64,000 nt of DNA from the NCBI GenBank assembly GCA_029203105.1, contig CP119318.1, positions 4,882,731-4,946,730 of the forward strand. Direction: 5' to 3'. A model generated the notes under the pieces. The model ran no database searches. It had not been told where the DNA came from and saw only the letters and a program-made list of their open reading frames with translations. Below, in pieces: positions 34,085 to 42,153 of this stretch (its first letter is position 1; each line of letters begins with the position of its first letter). The DNA comes from Candidatus Kaistia colombiensis. GTDB taxonomy: Bacteria > Pseudomonadota > Alphaproteobacteria > Rhizobiales > Kaistiaceae. The translations under genes were made by a program, and so were the position numbers.

Positions 34085-35881
34085 TTAGTGGTTGTCGCGC
34101 GGGATACCGTAGGTCTGGTGGACCTTCTGGTACTTGACCGCCGGCTTCAGGACCATGCCGTCGGCGAGCTGGTCGGTCAGCGCGCGCTGGATTTCCTGCC
34201 ACGGCGTCTGGCTCGGCGGCACCGGGAAGCCGCCGGCCGCGTTCAGTTCGACGCGACGGGCAGCCAGCTCTTCATCCGAGATCAGGATGTTGGCCGAGCC
34301 CTTGTTCAGGTCGACGCGGACGCGATCGCCGGTCTTCAACAGCGCCAGACCGCCGCCGGCGGCGGCTTCGGGCGAAGCATTGAGGATCGACGGCGAACCC
34401 GACGTGCCCGACTGGCGGCCGTCGCCGATGCAGGGCAGCGAAAGGATGCCGCGCTTGATCAGGGCTGCCGGCGGCTGCATGTTCACGACTTCCGCCGCGC
34501 CCGGATAGCCGATCGGGCCGGTGCCGCGGATGAACAGGATGCAGTTCTCGTCGATCTCGAGCGACGGATCGTCGAGCCGGTGGTGGTAGTCTTCCGGACC
34601 CTCGAAGACGATGGCGCGGCCTTCGAAGGCCTCGGGATCGTTCGGGTTCGACAGGTAGCGGTCGCGGAACTCCTTCGAGATCACGCTGGTCTTCATGATG
34701 GCGCTGTCGAACAGATTGCCGCGCAGCACGATGAAGCCGGCGTCCTGCACCAGCGCCGTCTCGAAGGTGCGGATGACGTCCGGCAGCTCGATCGTGGCGT
34801 TGCGGCAGTTGTCGCCCATCGTCTTGCCGTTGACGGTCATCGCATTCTCATGGATGAGGCCGTGCTTCATCAGCTCGGAGACGACGGCCGGCACACCGCC
34901 GGCATGCTGGTAGTCCTCGCCGAGATACTTGCCGGCCGGCTGCAGGTTGACGAGCAGCGGCACCTTGTGGCCGACCGTCTGCCAGTCATCGACCGAGACG
35001 TCGACGCCGATATGGCGGGCGATGGCGTTGATGTGGATCGGCGCGTTGGTCGAACCACCGATCGCCGAATTGACGACGATGGCGTTCTCGATCGCCTCGC
35101 GGGTGATGATGTCGGAAGGCTTCAGGTCTTCCCAGACCATCTCGACGGCGCGCTTGCCGGTCTCGTAGGCAATCTGCTGGCGCTCGCGATACGGCGCCGG
35201 AATGGCGGCCGAACCCGGCAGCTGCATGCCGAGGGCCTCGGCGAGCGAGTTCATCGTCGAGGCCGTGCCCATGGTGTTGCAATAACCGGTCGACGGCGCC
35301 GACGAGGCGACGATCTCCATGAACTCTTCATAGTTGATCTCGCCGGCGGCAAGCCGCTCGCGCTGCTTCCAGACGACGGTGCCGGAGCCGGTGCGCTCGC
35401 CCTTGTACCAGCCGTTCAGCATCGGGCCGACCGACAGCGCGATCGCCGGGATGTTGACGGTGGCGGCGGCCATCAGGCAGGCCGGGGTGGTCTTGTCGCA
35501 GCCGATCGTCAGCACGACGCCGTCGAGCGGGTAGCCATAGAGCAGCTCGACCAGGCCGAGATAGGCGAGGTTGCGGTCGAGCGCGGCGCCCGGACGCTTG
35601 CCCGTCTCCTGGATCGGATGGACGGGGAATTCCATGACCAGGCCGCCCGCCTCGCGCACGCCTTCGCGCACGCGCTCGGCCAGCACCAGGTGGTGGCGGT
35701 TGCACGGCGACAGGTCCGAACCGGTCTGGGCGATGCCGATGATCGGCTTGCCGGACTGCAGTTCCTTGCGCGTCAGGCCATAGTTCAGATAGCGCTCCAT
35801 GTAGAGCGCGGTCATGCCGGGATTATCCGGATTATCGAACCAGGACTGGGAACGAAGCTTCAGCGGCGTGTTGGACGACAT
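34085..35881 (-). CDS. IlvD/Edd-family dehydratase, D-xylonate dehydratase type
   Basis: A 598-residue Fe-S sugar-acid dehydratase. Cluster Cys ligands and Mg site lie in SDLSPCNRHH (about 55-64), IGCDKTTPACLMA (about 126-138) and GYCNTMGTASTMNSLAEALG (about 198-217). SWFDNPDNPGMTALYMERY at the N-terminus and the C-terminal SLPCIGDGRQSGTSGSPSILNASPEAA (about 475-500) match the Caulobacter XylD branch rather than IlvD or Edd, from memory of that sequence. It converts D-xylonate (or a similar pentonate) to the 2-keto-3-deoxy acid. No xylose dehydrogenase or KDX pathway genes are adjacent. It starts at ATG 35881 and ends at a terminator. Confidence 0.88.
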   Translation of the reverse strand: MSSNTPLKLRSQSWFDNPDNPGMTALYMERYLNYGLTRKELQSGKPIIGIAQTGSDLSPCNRHHLVLAERVREGVREAGGLVMEFPVHPIQETGKRPGAALDRNLAYLGLVELLYGYPLDGVVLTIGCDKTTPACLMAAATVNIPAIALSVGPMLNGWYKGERTGSGTVVWKQRERLAAGEINYEEFMEIVASSAPSTGYCNTMGTASTMNSLAEALGMQLPGSAAIPAPYRERQQIAYETGKRAVEMVWEDLKPSDIITREAIENAIVVNSAIGGSTNAPIHINAIARHIGVDVSVDDWQTVGHKVPLLVNLQPAGKYLGEDYQHAGGVPAVVSELMKHGLIHENAMTVNGKTMGDNCRNATIELPDVIRTFETALVQDAGFIVLRGNLFDSAIMKTSVISKEFRDRYLSNPNDPEAFEGRAIVFEGPEDYHHRLDDPSLEIDENCILFIRGTGPIGYPGAAEVVNMQPPAALIKRGILSLPCIGDGRQSGTSGSPSILNASPEAAAGGGLALLKTGDRVRVDLNKGSANILISDEELAARRVELNAAGGFPVPPSQTPWQEIQRALTDQLADGMVLKPAVKYQKVHQTYGIPRDNH

Positions 35882-36017
35882 GGTAAGAGGGCTCCCGGAA
35901 AATCGGATTTGATTTTGGCCTGAGGATGCGCTGAAACATCATACGAAATCAAGGATCGTGTGATCCCGGCGCGTAACAAAATCAGCCGCCGCAATGACAT
36001 ACCCAGGGAGGCTACAC

Positions 36018-37202
36018 ATGTTCCAGACAGTCGCCAATTTCGAGCGCATCGGCGAAGAGAACGCTTTTGCCGTTCTGGCGCGGGCGACCGACCTTGCCCG
36101 GCAGGGTCGCGACATCATCAATCTCGGCATCGGCCAGCCGGATTTCAAAACCCCGGAGCACATCGTCGAGGCGGCCGTGAAGGCGCTGCGCGACGGCGAG
36201 CATGGCTATACGCCGGCGACCGGCATCCTGCCCCTGCGCGAGGCGGTCGCCGCCGACGTGACGAAGCGCACCGGCGCGCCGGTCTCGCCCGACAATGTCG
36301 TGGTCGTGCCGGGCGGCAAGGTGACAATGTTCGCGGCGATCCTGATGTTCGGCGAGCCCGGCGCCGACATCCTCTATCCCGACCCCGGCTTCCCGATCTA
36401 TCGCTCGATGATCGAGTTCACCGGCGCCAATCCGGTCGCCGTGCCGATCCGCGAGGAAAACGGCTTCGCCTTTTCGGCCGAGGAGACGCTGGCGCTGATC
36501 ACGCCGCAGACCCGCCTGATCATCCTGAACTCGCCCGCCAACCCGACCGGCGGCGTCACGCCGAAGGCGGAGATCGACAAGCTCGTCGCCGGCCTCGCCA
36601 ACTGGCCCAACGTCGCGATCCTGTCGGACGAGATCTACGGCCAGATGATCTATGACGGGCTGGAGCACACCTCGTTGCTCTCCTATCCGGAGATCCGCGA
36701 CCGCGTCATCCTGCTCGACGGCTGGTCCAAGACCTATGCCATGACCGGCTGGCGCATGGGCTATTCGGTCTGGCCGACGGCGCTGATCGACAAGGTGCGC
36801 AAGCTCGCCGTCAATTGCTGGTCCTGCGTCAACGCCCCGGCGCAGTTCGCCGGCCTTGCCGCGCTGACCGGCCCGCAGGATGCCGTGCATGCGATGGTCG
36901 CCGAGTTCGACCGCCGCCGCGCCGTCGTGGTCGAGGAGATGAACAAGCTCTCCGGCATCAGCTGCGCGACGCCGAAGGGGGCGTTCTACGCCTTCCCGAA
37001 CATCAAGGCGACGGGCTGGAAGGCCAAGCCGCTCGCCTCGGCGCTCTTGGAGCAGGCCGGCGTCGCCACCATCGGCGGTCCGGATTTCGGCATCTATGGC
37101 GAGGGCTATATCCGCCTCTCCTACGCCAACTCGACCGAGAACATCCGCAAGGCGATCGCCCGCATCGACGAATTCCTGCAGGCGAACGTCAAGGCAGCGT
37201 GA
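36018..37202 (+). CDS. Class I/II PLP-dependent aminotransferase
   Basis: A 394-residue fold-type I aminotransferase. NLGIGQPDFKTPEHI (about 36-50), NSPANPTGGV (about 170-180), and the PLP Lys in LDGWSKTYAMTGWRMGY (about 233-249) are clear; the final substrate-binding Arg lies in GYIRLSYANS. The sequence is of the aspartate/prephenate or aromatic/alanine aminotransferase type I-gamma; the exact substrate is not resolved. ATG at 36018 follows GGGAGG. It is divergent from the dehydratase and ends at a bidirectional terminator. Confidence 0.9.
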   Translation: MFQTVANFERIGEENAFAVLARATDLARQGRDIINLGIGQPDFKTPEHIVEAAVKALRDGEHGYTPATGILPLREAVAADVTKRTGAPVSPDNVVVVPGGKVTMFAAILMFGEPGADILYPDPGFPIYRSMIEFTGANPVAVPIREENGFAFSAEETLALITPQTRLIILNSPANPTGGVTPKAEIDKLVAGLANWPNVAILSDEIYGQMIYDGLEHTSLLSYPEIRDRVILLDGWSKTYAMTGWRMGYSVWPTALIDKVRKLAVNCWSCVNAPAQFAGLAALTGPQDAVHAMVAEFDRRRAVVVEEMNKLSGISCATPKGAFYAFPNIKATGWKAKPLASALLEQAGVATIGGPDFGIYGEGYIRLSYANSTENIRKAIARIDEFLQANVKAA

Positions 37203-37222
37203 TATCGGCGGATCGCTGAAAC

Positions 37223-37260
37223 AGAAAGGGCGCGGAACCGACCGGTTCCGCGCCCTTTCT
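37223..37260. terminator. Bidirectional terminator between aminotransferase and DUF533 genes
   Basis: Perfect 18-bp arms AGAAAGGGCGCGGAACCG and its complement with a 2-nt loop. A-rich and T-rich flanks let it serve the convergent genes on both strands. Confidence 0.85.
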
Positions 37261-37275
37261 GTGTGGATCAGGAGA

Positions 37276-38229
37276 TCAGCCTGCCGCGGCGGCGACGGCC
37301 TGCTCGATCGACGTCTTCAGATTGGCATCAATGCCAAGCCGCGCCGCCAGCATGTCGAGATAGCCGCGCTCGGCCGGATGATCGGGATTGATCGCCAGCA
37401 GCGACGCCGCATAAAGCTGGATTGCATGCTCGGGACCAGTCGCCGAATCCACCACCTTGTTGATGTCGAGCGGGCCATTCATCTCGCGGCTCAGGAAATC
37501 GCGCTCCTCCGCCGTCAGGCCGCCCTCGCTGAGCTTGCCCAGGATCTTCTGCCGCTCGTCCGCATCGATCGTGCCGTCCGCCTTGGCGGCGGCGATCATC
37601 GCCGTGACGATGGACATGGCGACCGCATCCTGCCCGCCGGGCGCATTGGCCGGGTGGAAGGCCGAATCCGCCGGCGGCAGGGCTGCCGGCGTGCCGACCG
37701 GCGGCGAGGATGCGGGCGCGCCGGGATTGTTGATCTTGTATTGCTGGAACGCCTTGTAGGCGAGCGTGCCGATCGCGGCGAGACCGCCAAGCGTCAGCGC
37801 ATCGGCCTTCAGTTTCGGCCCCTTGCCGCCGAACAGCACGGCGGCGAGACCGCCGGCGCCCGCCATGGAAAGACCGGGGTTCTGCTTGGCGTATTCCGTG
37901 ACCTTGCCGATCACGTCGCCAAGGCCGCCGCCGGTCGAACCGCCCGCGGAAGCGGCCTGGCCGCCGCTATTGCCGCCGAGCATGCCGCCGAGGAGGTCGC
38001 CGAGACCGCCGGCGCCGCCGCCCGGGCCCTGGCCGCCCGCGCCGCCGAGCATGCCGCCCAGCAGGTCGCCTAGACCGCCGCCCGCGCCAGATGACGCCGG
38101 CTGGCCGCCGCCGCTCCCGAGCGAGCCGCTCATCTTGCTGAGATCACCGAGGCCGCCCTGTCCCTGGCCGCCGCCTGCCCCGGATGCCGCGCCGAGTAGC
38201 TGGTCGAGAATGCTCTTGCCGTCGATCAT
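37276..38229 (-). CDS. DUF533 (TerB-like) protein with Gly-rich repeats
   Basis: A 317-residue protein. The N-terminal 110 residues are Gly-rich with the near-identical units GGGLGDLLGGMLGG and AGGLGDLLGGMLGGN in tandem and a third degenerate copy GGGLGDVIGKV. A hydrophobic stretch follows (LSMAGAGGLAAVLFGG, ALTLGGLAAIGTLAYKAFQQY, about 121-168). The DUF533/TerB-like helical domain is at about 200-315: AMIAAAKADGTIDADERQKILGKL and LYAASLLAINPDHPAERGYLDMLAARLGID. It resembles E. coli YebE. ATG at 38229 follows AAGAGTGAG. Function unknown; inner-membrane association is likely. Confidence 0.85.
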   Translation of the reverse strand: MIDGKSILDQLLGAASGAGGGQGQGGLGDLSKMSGSLGSGGGQPASSGAGGGLGDLLGGMLGGAGGQGPGGGAGGLGDLLGGMLGGNSGGQAASAGGSTGGGLGDVIGKVTEYAKQNPGLSMAGAGGLAAVLFGGKGPKLKADALTLGGLAAIGTLAYKAFQQYKINNPGAPASSPPVGTPAALPPADSAFHPANAPGGQDAVAMSIVTAMIAAAKADGTIDADERQKILGKLSEGGLTAEERDFLSREMNGPLDINKVVDSATGPEHAIQLYAASLLAINPDHPAERGYLDMLAARLGIDANLKTSIEQAVAAAAG

Positions 38230-38485
38230 CTCACTCTTCCCTATGATTGAAACCGTGCGAAACGCATTGGGGAAGTAGTGAGCACCGCCTGCCGCGACAA
38301 GGCAAGATGCCGTCTGGAAGATCGAAATCATTCCGGCGCGATCGATCGCCCCGAACGAGCCGGGCCGATCGGCAATGCGCACAGGCGGCCGGGCCAATCC
38401 CTTCCGGTCCGCCGCGCGCCAAAATAGTTTGCCAACGAAGACTGCGCCCCGCCGCAATCCGGCGAGGCGTTCGGGACGATCGGGT
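38230..38485. other. Intergenic region without a supported gene
   Basis: About 255 bp between DUF533 and the aldolase gene on the same strand. No hairpin with a T-tract or clear promoter was seen. Confidence 0.4.
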
Positions 38486-39127
38486 TCAGGCGGCGCGCAG
38501 CGCGAACGCTTCGCGCGCCAGCGCGGTGATCGCGGCCCAGTCGCCGGCGGCGATCGCGCTGGCCGGCGCCACCCAGGAGCCGCCGACGCACATGACGTTC
38601 GGCAGCGACAGGTAGCTCTGCGCGTTCTTCAGGCTGACGCCGCCGGTGGGGCAGAACATCAGCCCCGGCAGCGGCGACGACAGCGCCTTCAGATAGGGCG
38701 CGCCACCGGCCTGCTCGGCCGGAAAGAACTTTGCCGCGCCATAGCCTTCCTCGAGCAGGGACATCGCCTCGCCGGCCGTGGCGACGCCCGGCAGCAGCGG
38801 CACCGGCGAGCCGCTAGCATGGGCAATCAGCTTCGGGCTGGCGCCGGGGCTGACGAGGAAGCTCGAGCCGGCGGAAACCGCTTCGTCGAACTGCTTCGGA
38901 TTCAGGATGGTGCCGGCGCCGATATTGGCGCCTTCGACCTCGGCCTTGATGGCTCGGATGCAATCGAGAGCGGCCGGCGTGCGCAGCGTCACTTCGAGCG
39001 CCGTCAGGCCGCCGGCGACCAGCGCCCGCGCGAGCGGGACAGCGGTCTTGACGTCTTCGATGATGAGCACCGGAACAACCGGCGCGGCTTTCACGATCGG
39101 GAGAAGAGCGGAGAGGTTCTGGGTCAT
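38486..39127 (-). CDS. eda: KDPG (2-keto-3-deoxy-6-phosphogluconate) aldolase
   Basis: A 213-residue class-I aldolase of the Entner-Doudoroff pathway, cleaving KDPG to pyruvate and glyceraldehyde 3-phosphate; many members also take related keto-deoxy acids. Signatures: ALEVTLRTPAALDCI (catalytic Glu), GAGTILNPKQFDEAVSAG, FLVSPGASPKLI, and the Schiff-base Lys in AAKFFPAEQAGG followed by LMFCPTGGVS. ATG at 39127 is preferred; a TTG at 39145 would add six residues. The edd gene is not nearby. Confidence 0.92.
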   Translation of the reverse strand: MTQNLSALLPIVKAAPVVPVLIIEDVKTAVPLARALVAGGLTALEVTLRTPAALDCIRAIKAEVEGANIGAGTILNPKQFDEAVSAGSSFLVSPGASPKLIAHASGSPVPLLPGVATAGEAMSLLEEGYGAAKFFPAEQAGGAPYLKALSSPLPGLMFCPTGGVSLKNAQSYLSLPNVMCVGGSWVAPASAIAAGDWAAITALAREAFALRAA

Positions 39128-39241
39128 GAGCGTGTTTGTAGCCAATGGGTTCGCGGAGCGGAAGAGCGATCTCGCCCTTTCTAATCGGACACCGAAAAAA
39201 GTGGTTGTTTGGATGCTGACCTGAGCGGCGCGTAAGTGTCC

Positions 39242-39400
39242 TTCACCTCTCCCTGAGGGAGAGGTCGGAGCGCAGCTCCGGGTGAGGGTTTAGGGAACCA
39301 TCCGGATAGAGTTCCCCGCGCCGGGAGCCTTTTCTGCGAGGCCGTAAACCCTCACCCGCCGGCCTACGGCCGTCGACCTCTCCCTCAGGGAGAGGTGAAG
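39242..39400 (-). repeat. Double-arm palindromic repeat, copy 6 (reverse orientation)
   Basis: Arms CACCTCTCCCTGAGG and CCCTCAGGGAGAGGTGAAG with GGAGCGCAGCTCCGG first, inner stem GGTGAGGGTTTAGGG / CGTAAACCCTCACCC. It fills most of the gap between the aldolase and MFS genes. Confidence 0.85.
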
Positions 39401-39590
39401 AACCCTCTCGCCCAGCCCGCGGGCGGAATCCGATCATTCCGGCAAGCGTGGATATCTTGAAGACGCCCGAAAAAACGGCGCATCCTAAAATCCGGCCCGC
39501 TGTCGAAATCGAGCCTCGTCGTTCGTCGATGCTTCATCGGCGGCCGGCGAAATCCGCCGCGCCAGAAATCCTTCGGGAGGGGTTCGCAGC

Positions 39591-40790
39591 ATGACCAATT
39601 TCAACCGCTGGCTCGTCGTCTTCGCAGGCGCCCTGATGGGCTGCGTCGCCGTCGGCACGATGTTCTCGCTCGCCGTTTTCCTCGAGCCGCTATCGGTCGA
39701 CACCGGCTGGTCGCGTGCCGGCATATCCAGTGCGATGACGCTGAATTTCATGATCATGGGCGTCGCCGGCATCGGCTGGGGCATGCTGAGCGACCGCTTC
39801 GGGCCACGCGTGGTGGTCCTGACCGGGACACTGCTGCTCGGGCTGGCGCTGGTGCTGGCCAGCCGGGCGACGTCGCTCCTGATGTTCCAGCTCACCTTCG
39901 GCATTCTCGTCGGCCTGGCCTCGAGCGCCTTCTTCGCCCCGGTCATCGCCGCCGTGACGGGCTGGTTCACCACCCATCGCAGCCTCGCCGTCTCGCTGGT
40001 CTCGGCCGGCATGGGCATGGCGCCGATGACGATCTCGCCCTTCGCCCGCTGGCTGATCTCCGCCTATGACTGGCGCTTCGCCATGCTGGTGATCGGCATC
40101 GGCGCCTGGGTGATACTGCTGCCGACGACCCTGCTGATCCGCCGGCCACCCGCGACCGCGCCGGCCGACGCCTCCGCCGAAGACGCCGAGGCGGGCGGCA
40201 TGACGATGCAGGACGCGCTGCGCTCGCCGCAGTTCTGGATCCTGGCGCTGACCTTCTTCGCCTGCTGCGCCGCCCATTCGGGGCCGATCTTCCACATGGT
40301 GAGCTATGCGATCGTCTGCGGCATCTCGCCGATGGCGGCGGTCAGCATCTACAGCGTCGAGGGGCTGGCCGGGCTTGGCGGCCGGATCCTGCTCGGCATC
40401 GGCGCCGACCGGATCGGCGTCAAGCCGGTGCTGGTGGCGGGCCTGCTGGCGCAGGCGGTCGTCATCGCCGCCTACAGCGTCGTCAGCGAACTCGAGCAGT
40501 TCTATCTGCTGGCGCTCGTCTTCGGCGCCGCCTATGGCGGGGTGATGCCGCTCTACGCGGTGCTGGCGCACGAGTATTTCGGGCAGAAGAATCTCGGCGC
40601 GGTGCTCGGCGCCGCCACCCTGCTGTCGAGCCTCGGCATGGCGCTCGGCCCCTGGATCGGCGGCTGGATCTTCGACACCTTCCAGAACTATGCGTGGCTA
40701 TTCATCGGCTCGTCGATCGTCGGGCTCGGCGCGGTGGCCATCGCCCTCGCCTTCCCGCCACTACCGCGCCGACAGGTCCAGCCCGCCTAG
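39591..40790 (+). CDS. Major facilitator superfamily transporter (OFA/monocarboxylate-like)
   Basis: A 399-residue MFS permease with 12 predicted helices. Loop 2-3 motif A is GWGMLSDRFGPRVVVLTG (about 63-80). GTMFSLAVFLEPLSVDTGWSRAGISSAMTLN in the first helices is typical of the oxalate:formate antiporter/monocarboxylate group. GGRILLGIGADRIGVKPVL (about 262-280) is its second-half counterpart. A carboxylate substrate is therefore likely. The stop codon TAG lies at the edge of a dispersed repeat. Confidence 0.88.
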   Translation: MTNFNRWLVVFAGALMGCVAVGTMFSLAVFLEPLSVDTGWSRAGISSAMTLNFMIMGVAGIGWGMLSDRFGPRVVVLTGTLLLGLALVLASRATSLLMFQLTFGILVGLASSAFFAPVIAAVTGWFTTHRSLAVSLVSAGMGMAPMTISPFARWLISAYDWRFAMLVIGIGAWVILLPTTLLIRRPPATAPADASAEDAEAGGMTMQDALRSPQFWILALTFFACCAAHSGPIFHMVSYAIVCGISPMAAVSIYSVEGLAGLGGRILLGIGADRIGVKPVLVAGLLAQAVVIAAYSVVSELEQFYLLALVFGAAYGGVMPLYAVLAHEYFGQKNLGAVLGAATLLSSLGMALGPWIGGWIFDTFQNYAWLFIGSSIVGLGAVAIALAFPPLPRRQVQPA

Positions 40791-40892
40791 AGCGTTTTCG
40801 AGCGAAGTGGGTACCGGTTCGCGTGAAGAAATCGCGACCAAACAAAGAACTAGAGCCGATCAGCGTTTCCGTGAAACGATGAACGGCTCTAG
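40787..40892 (+). repeat. 'GAGCGTTTTCGAGCGAAG' dispersed repeat, copy 3
   Basis: CTAGAGCGTTTTCGAGCGAAG, then CCGGTTCGCGTGAAGAAA and a terminal imperfect hairpin CTAGAGCCG...CGTTTC / GAAACG...CGGCTCTAG. Both flanking genes (MFS on plus, RES toxin on minus) take their TAG stop codon from its two CTAG ends. Confidence 0.82.
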
Positions 40893-41671
40893 CTCCCGGT
40901 TGGACGGCGGTCCCAGTTCAATGCAGCGATACGGGGATCGGCCTCGAACGCGTCCGGCGGGAATTCCACCGCCTGGCGCGGAAACTCGCAGAGCGCCTGC
41001 ACCCCGCTGGCGCTCAACCGCATGCGCCAGGTCTGGCGCTCGCCGGGGACCGGGCGGCCAAAGGCGCGGCACATCAGGATGGCGAGATTGCCGCCGCGCG
41101 CCGGATCGCGCACCGACTGATAGCGGATCACCTCAGCGTCGACCTCGCGGGCGGCGTCGGCGAAGGCCTGGCAGCCCTGATAGTCGACGCGGTCTGTCCA
41201 GAGATCCGCGTCGGCCACAAGCGGCGGCTCGGTCAGGTCGAGCAGACGCTCAGTCGCGACCTCGGCGGAGAAGGCCGTGTATTCGGCCGCATCCCTCGGC
41301 CACGGCGTCGCCGGTGACTCGGCGAAGAACAGCAGCCGATAGAACGCCATCTCGGCCACCGCCGTCCTCGGATCCTCGGCGGCGTAGTAGACGCCGAGCG
41401 TGCGACCGGCGCGGCGGAAACGCGAGCCATAGGGGTAGATCGCGCCATAGCGAAACGGCGTCGCGAGCAGGAAGTCGAGATGCCGGCACTCCGGCGGGAT
41501 CGCCGGCTTGGCATCCTCGATCAGGTCTTCCAGCAGCGCCTGCTCGGCCAGCGTGTCGGTGAGCTTGAGCGTCGAGACCCGATGCTGCGCCTCGACGAGA
41601 CGCCAGCACGACCCGCCGAAGCGCTTGAACTCAGACGAGAGCGCGACGCGCGTCCAGATAGGCGATGACAT
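40889..41671 (-). CDS. RES-domain toxin (NAD+ phosphorylase family)
   Basis: A 260-residue RES-domain toxin. RES enzymes degrade NAD+ (phosphorolysis or hydrolysis), stopping growth unless bound by the cognate Xre-type antitoxin. RES landmarks: FGGSCWRLVEAQHRVSTLKL (residues 18-37), GSRFRRAGRTLGVYYAAEDPRTAVAEMAFYRLLFF (about 82-116, with the conserved Arg, Tyr and Glu), and GCQAFADAAREVDAEVIRYQSVRDPARGGNLAIL (about 165-198, with the RDP motif). ATG at 41671 lies within the end of the antitoxin gene (41-bp overlap). Type II toxin of the pair. Confidence 0.9.
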   Translation of the reverse strand: MSSPIWTRVALSSEFKRFGGSCWRLVEAQHRVSTLKLTDTLAEQALLEDLIEDAKPAIPPECRHLDFLLATPFRYGAIYPYGSRFRRAGRTLGVYYAAEDPRTAVAEMAFYRLLFFAESPATPWPRDAAEYTAFSAEVATERLLDLTEPPLVADADLWTDRVDYQGCQAFADAAREVDAEVIRYQSVRDPARGGNLAILMCRAFGRPVPGERQTWRMRLSASGVQALCEFPRQAVEFPPDAFEADPRIAALNWDRRPTGS

Positions 41672-42008
41672 CGACCAGCCCGCTCACGGTTTGCAGCTTC
41701 TCGATCGGCCGGGCGTCGAGGACGAGATTGGGATTGTCGAGCCAGGCCTTCGCGACGGCGCCATCACCGCCGACGATCGCATCGAGCGAACGGAACAGGC
41801 GAATGAACAGGACGGCGAGCTCGAACGGCTTCGTGCCCGGCTCGAGCCGAAACTCGTCGCGCCGCATCCGCGACACGGTCGCCTCGCTGACGCCGAGGAT
41901 GGCGGCGAGCACCCGCGCGGTCAGGCCCAGCTGGTCGGCGGCGCGGACGGCCGCCTTGGTGATGACCGGTCCGGCCTCCGGCCGGGTAGCGGGTTGAAGC
42001 TTCTGCAT
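41631..42008 (-). CDS. Xre/MbcA/ParS-type antitoxin of the RES toxin
   Basis: A 125-residue antitoxin. Residues 15-60 form an Xre-like helix-turn-helix (AADQLGLTARVLAAILGVSEATVSRMRRDEF), and the C-terminal MbcA/ParS toxin-binding domain has LFRSLDAIVGGDGAVAKAWLDNPNLVLDARPIEKLQTVSGLVDVIAYLDARRA. The start at 42008 (MQKLQPA) has AAAGGA upstream; an in-frame ATG further upstream lies inside the operator and is rejected. It precedes and overlaps the toxin gene, and two palindromes sit in its promoter. Confidence 0.9.
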   Translation of the reverse strand: MQKLQPATRPEAGPVITKAAVRAADQLGLTARVLAAILGVSEATVSRMRRDEFRLEPGTKPFELAVLFIRLFRSLDAIVGGDGAVAKAWLDNPNLVLDARPIEKLQTVSGLVDVIAYLDARRALV

Positions 42009-42018
42009 AGACCTATCC

Positions 42019-42059
42019 TTTCCAAGGAAAATATAGGTCACATCTCTTTCCAAGGAAAG
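42019..42059 (-). promoter_or_regulatory. Two-site operator TTTCCAAGGAAA upstream of the antitoxin
   Basis: Two palindromes, TTTCCAAGGAAA (42019-42030) and CTTTCCAAGGAAAG (42046-42059), have centres 28 bp apart. A minus-strand -10-like TATATT (42035-42030) abuts the proximal copy, and the distal copy covers the expected -35. This is the arrangement expected for autorepression by an Xre antitoxin or antitoxin-toxin complex. Confidence 0.7.
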
Positions 42060-42091
42060 AGGTCGGTTTTCACGCCGCGCGCGAGGCGCCG

Positions 42092-42128
42092 CGACAATTG
42101 ACCCGGCGCGTGACAGCCTCTATCGCAT
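42092..42128 (+). promoter_or_regulatory. Promoter-like block, copy 1 (exonuclease gene)
   Basis: CGACAATTGACCCGG then CCTCTATCGCAT: -35 TTGACC (42098-42103), 17-bp spacer, -10 TATCGC (42121-42126). An almost identical block with identical spacing precedes bioM at 42806. Confidence 0.6.
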
Positions 42129-42153
42129 TTGGAAGCTGGCAGAGCCGCCATCC

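Noticed and set aside
42009..42053. Longer start for the antitoxin in the upstream frame
   Set aside because: It would begin inside the operator palindromes and lacks a ribosome-binding site.
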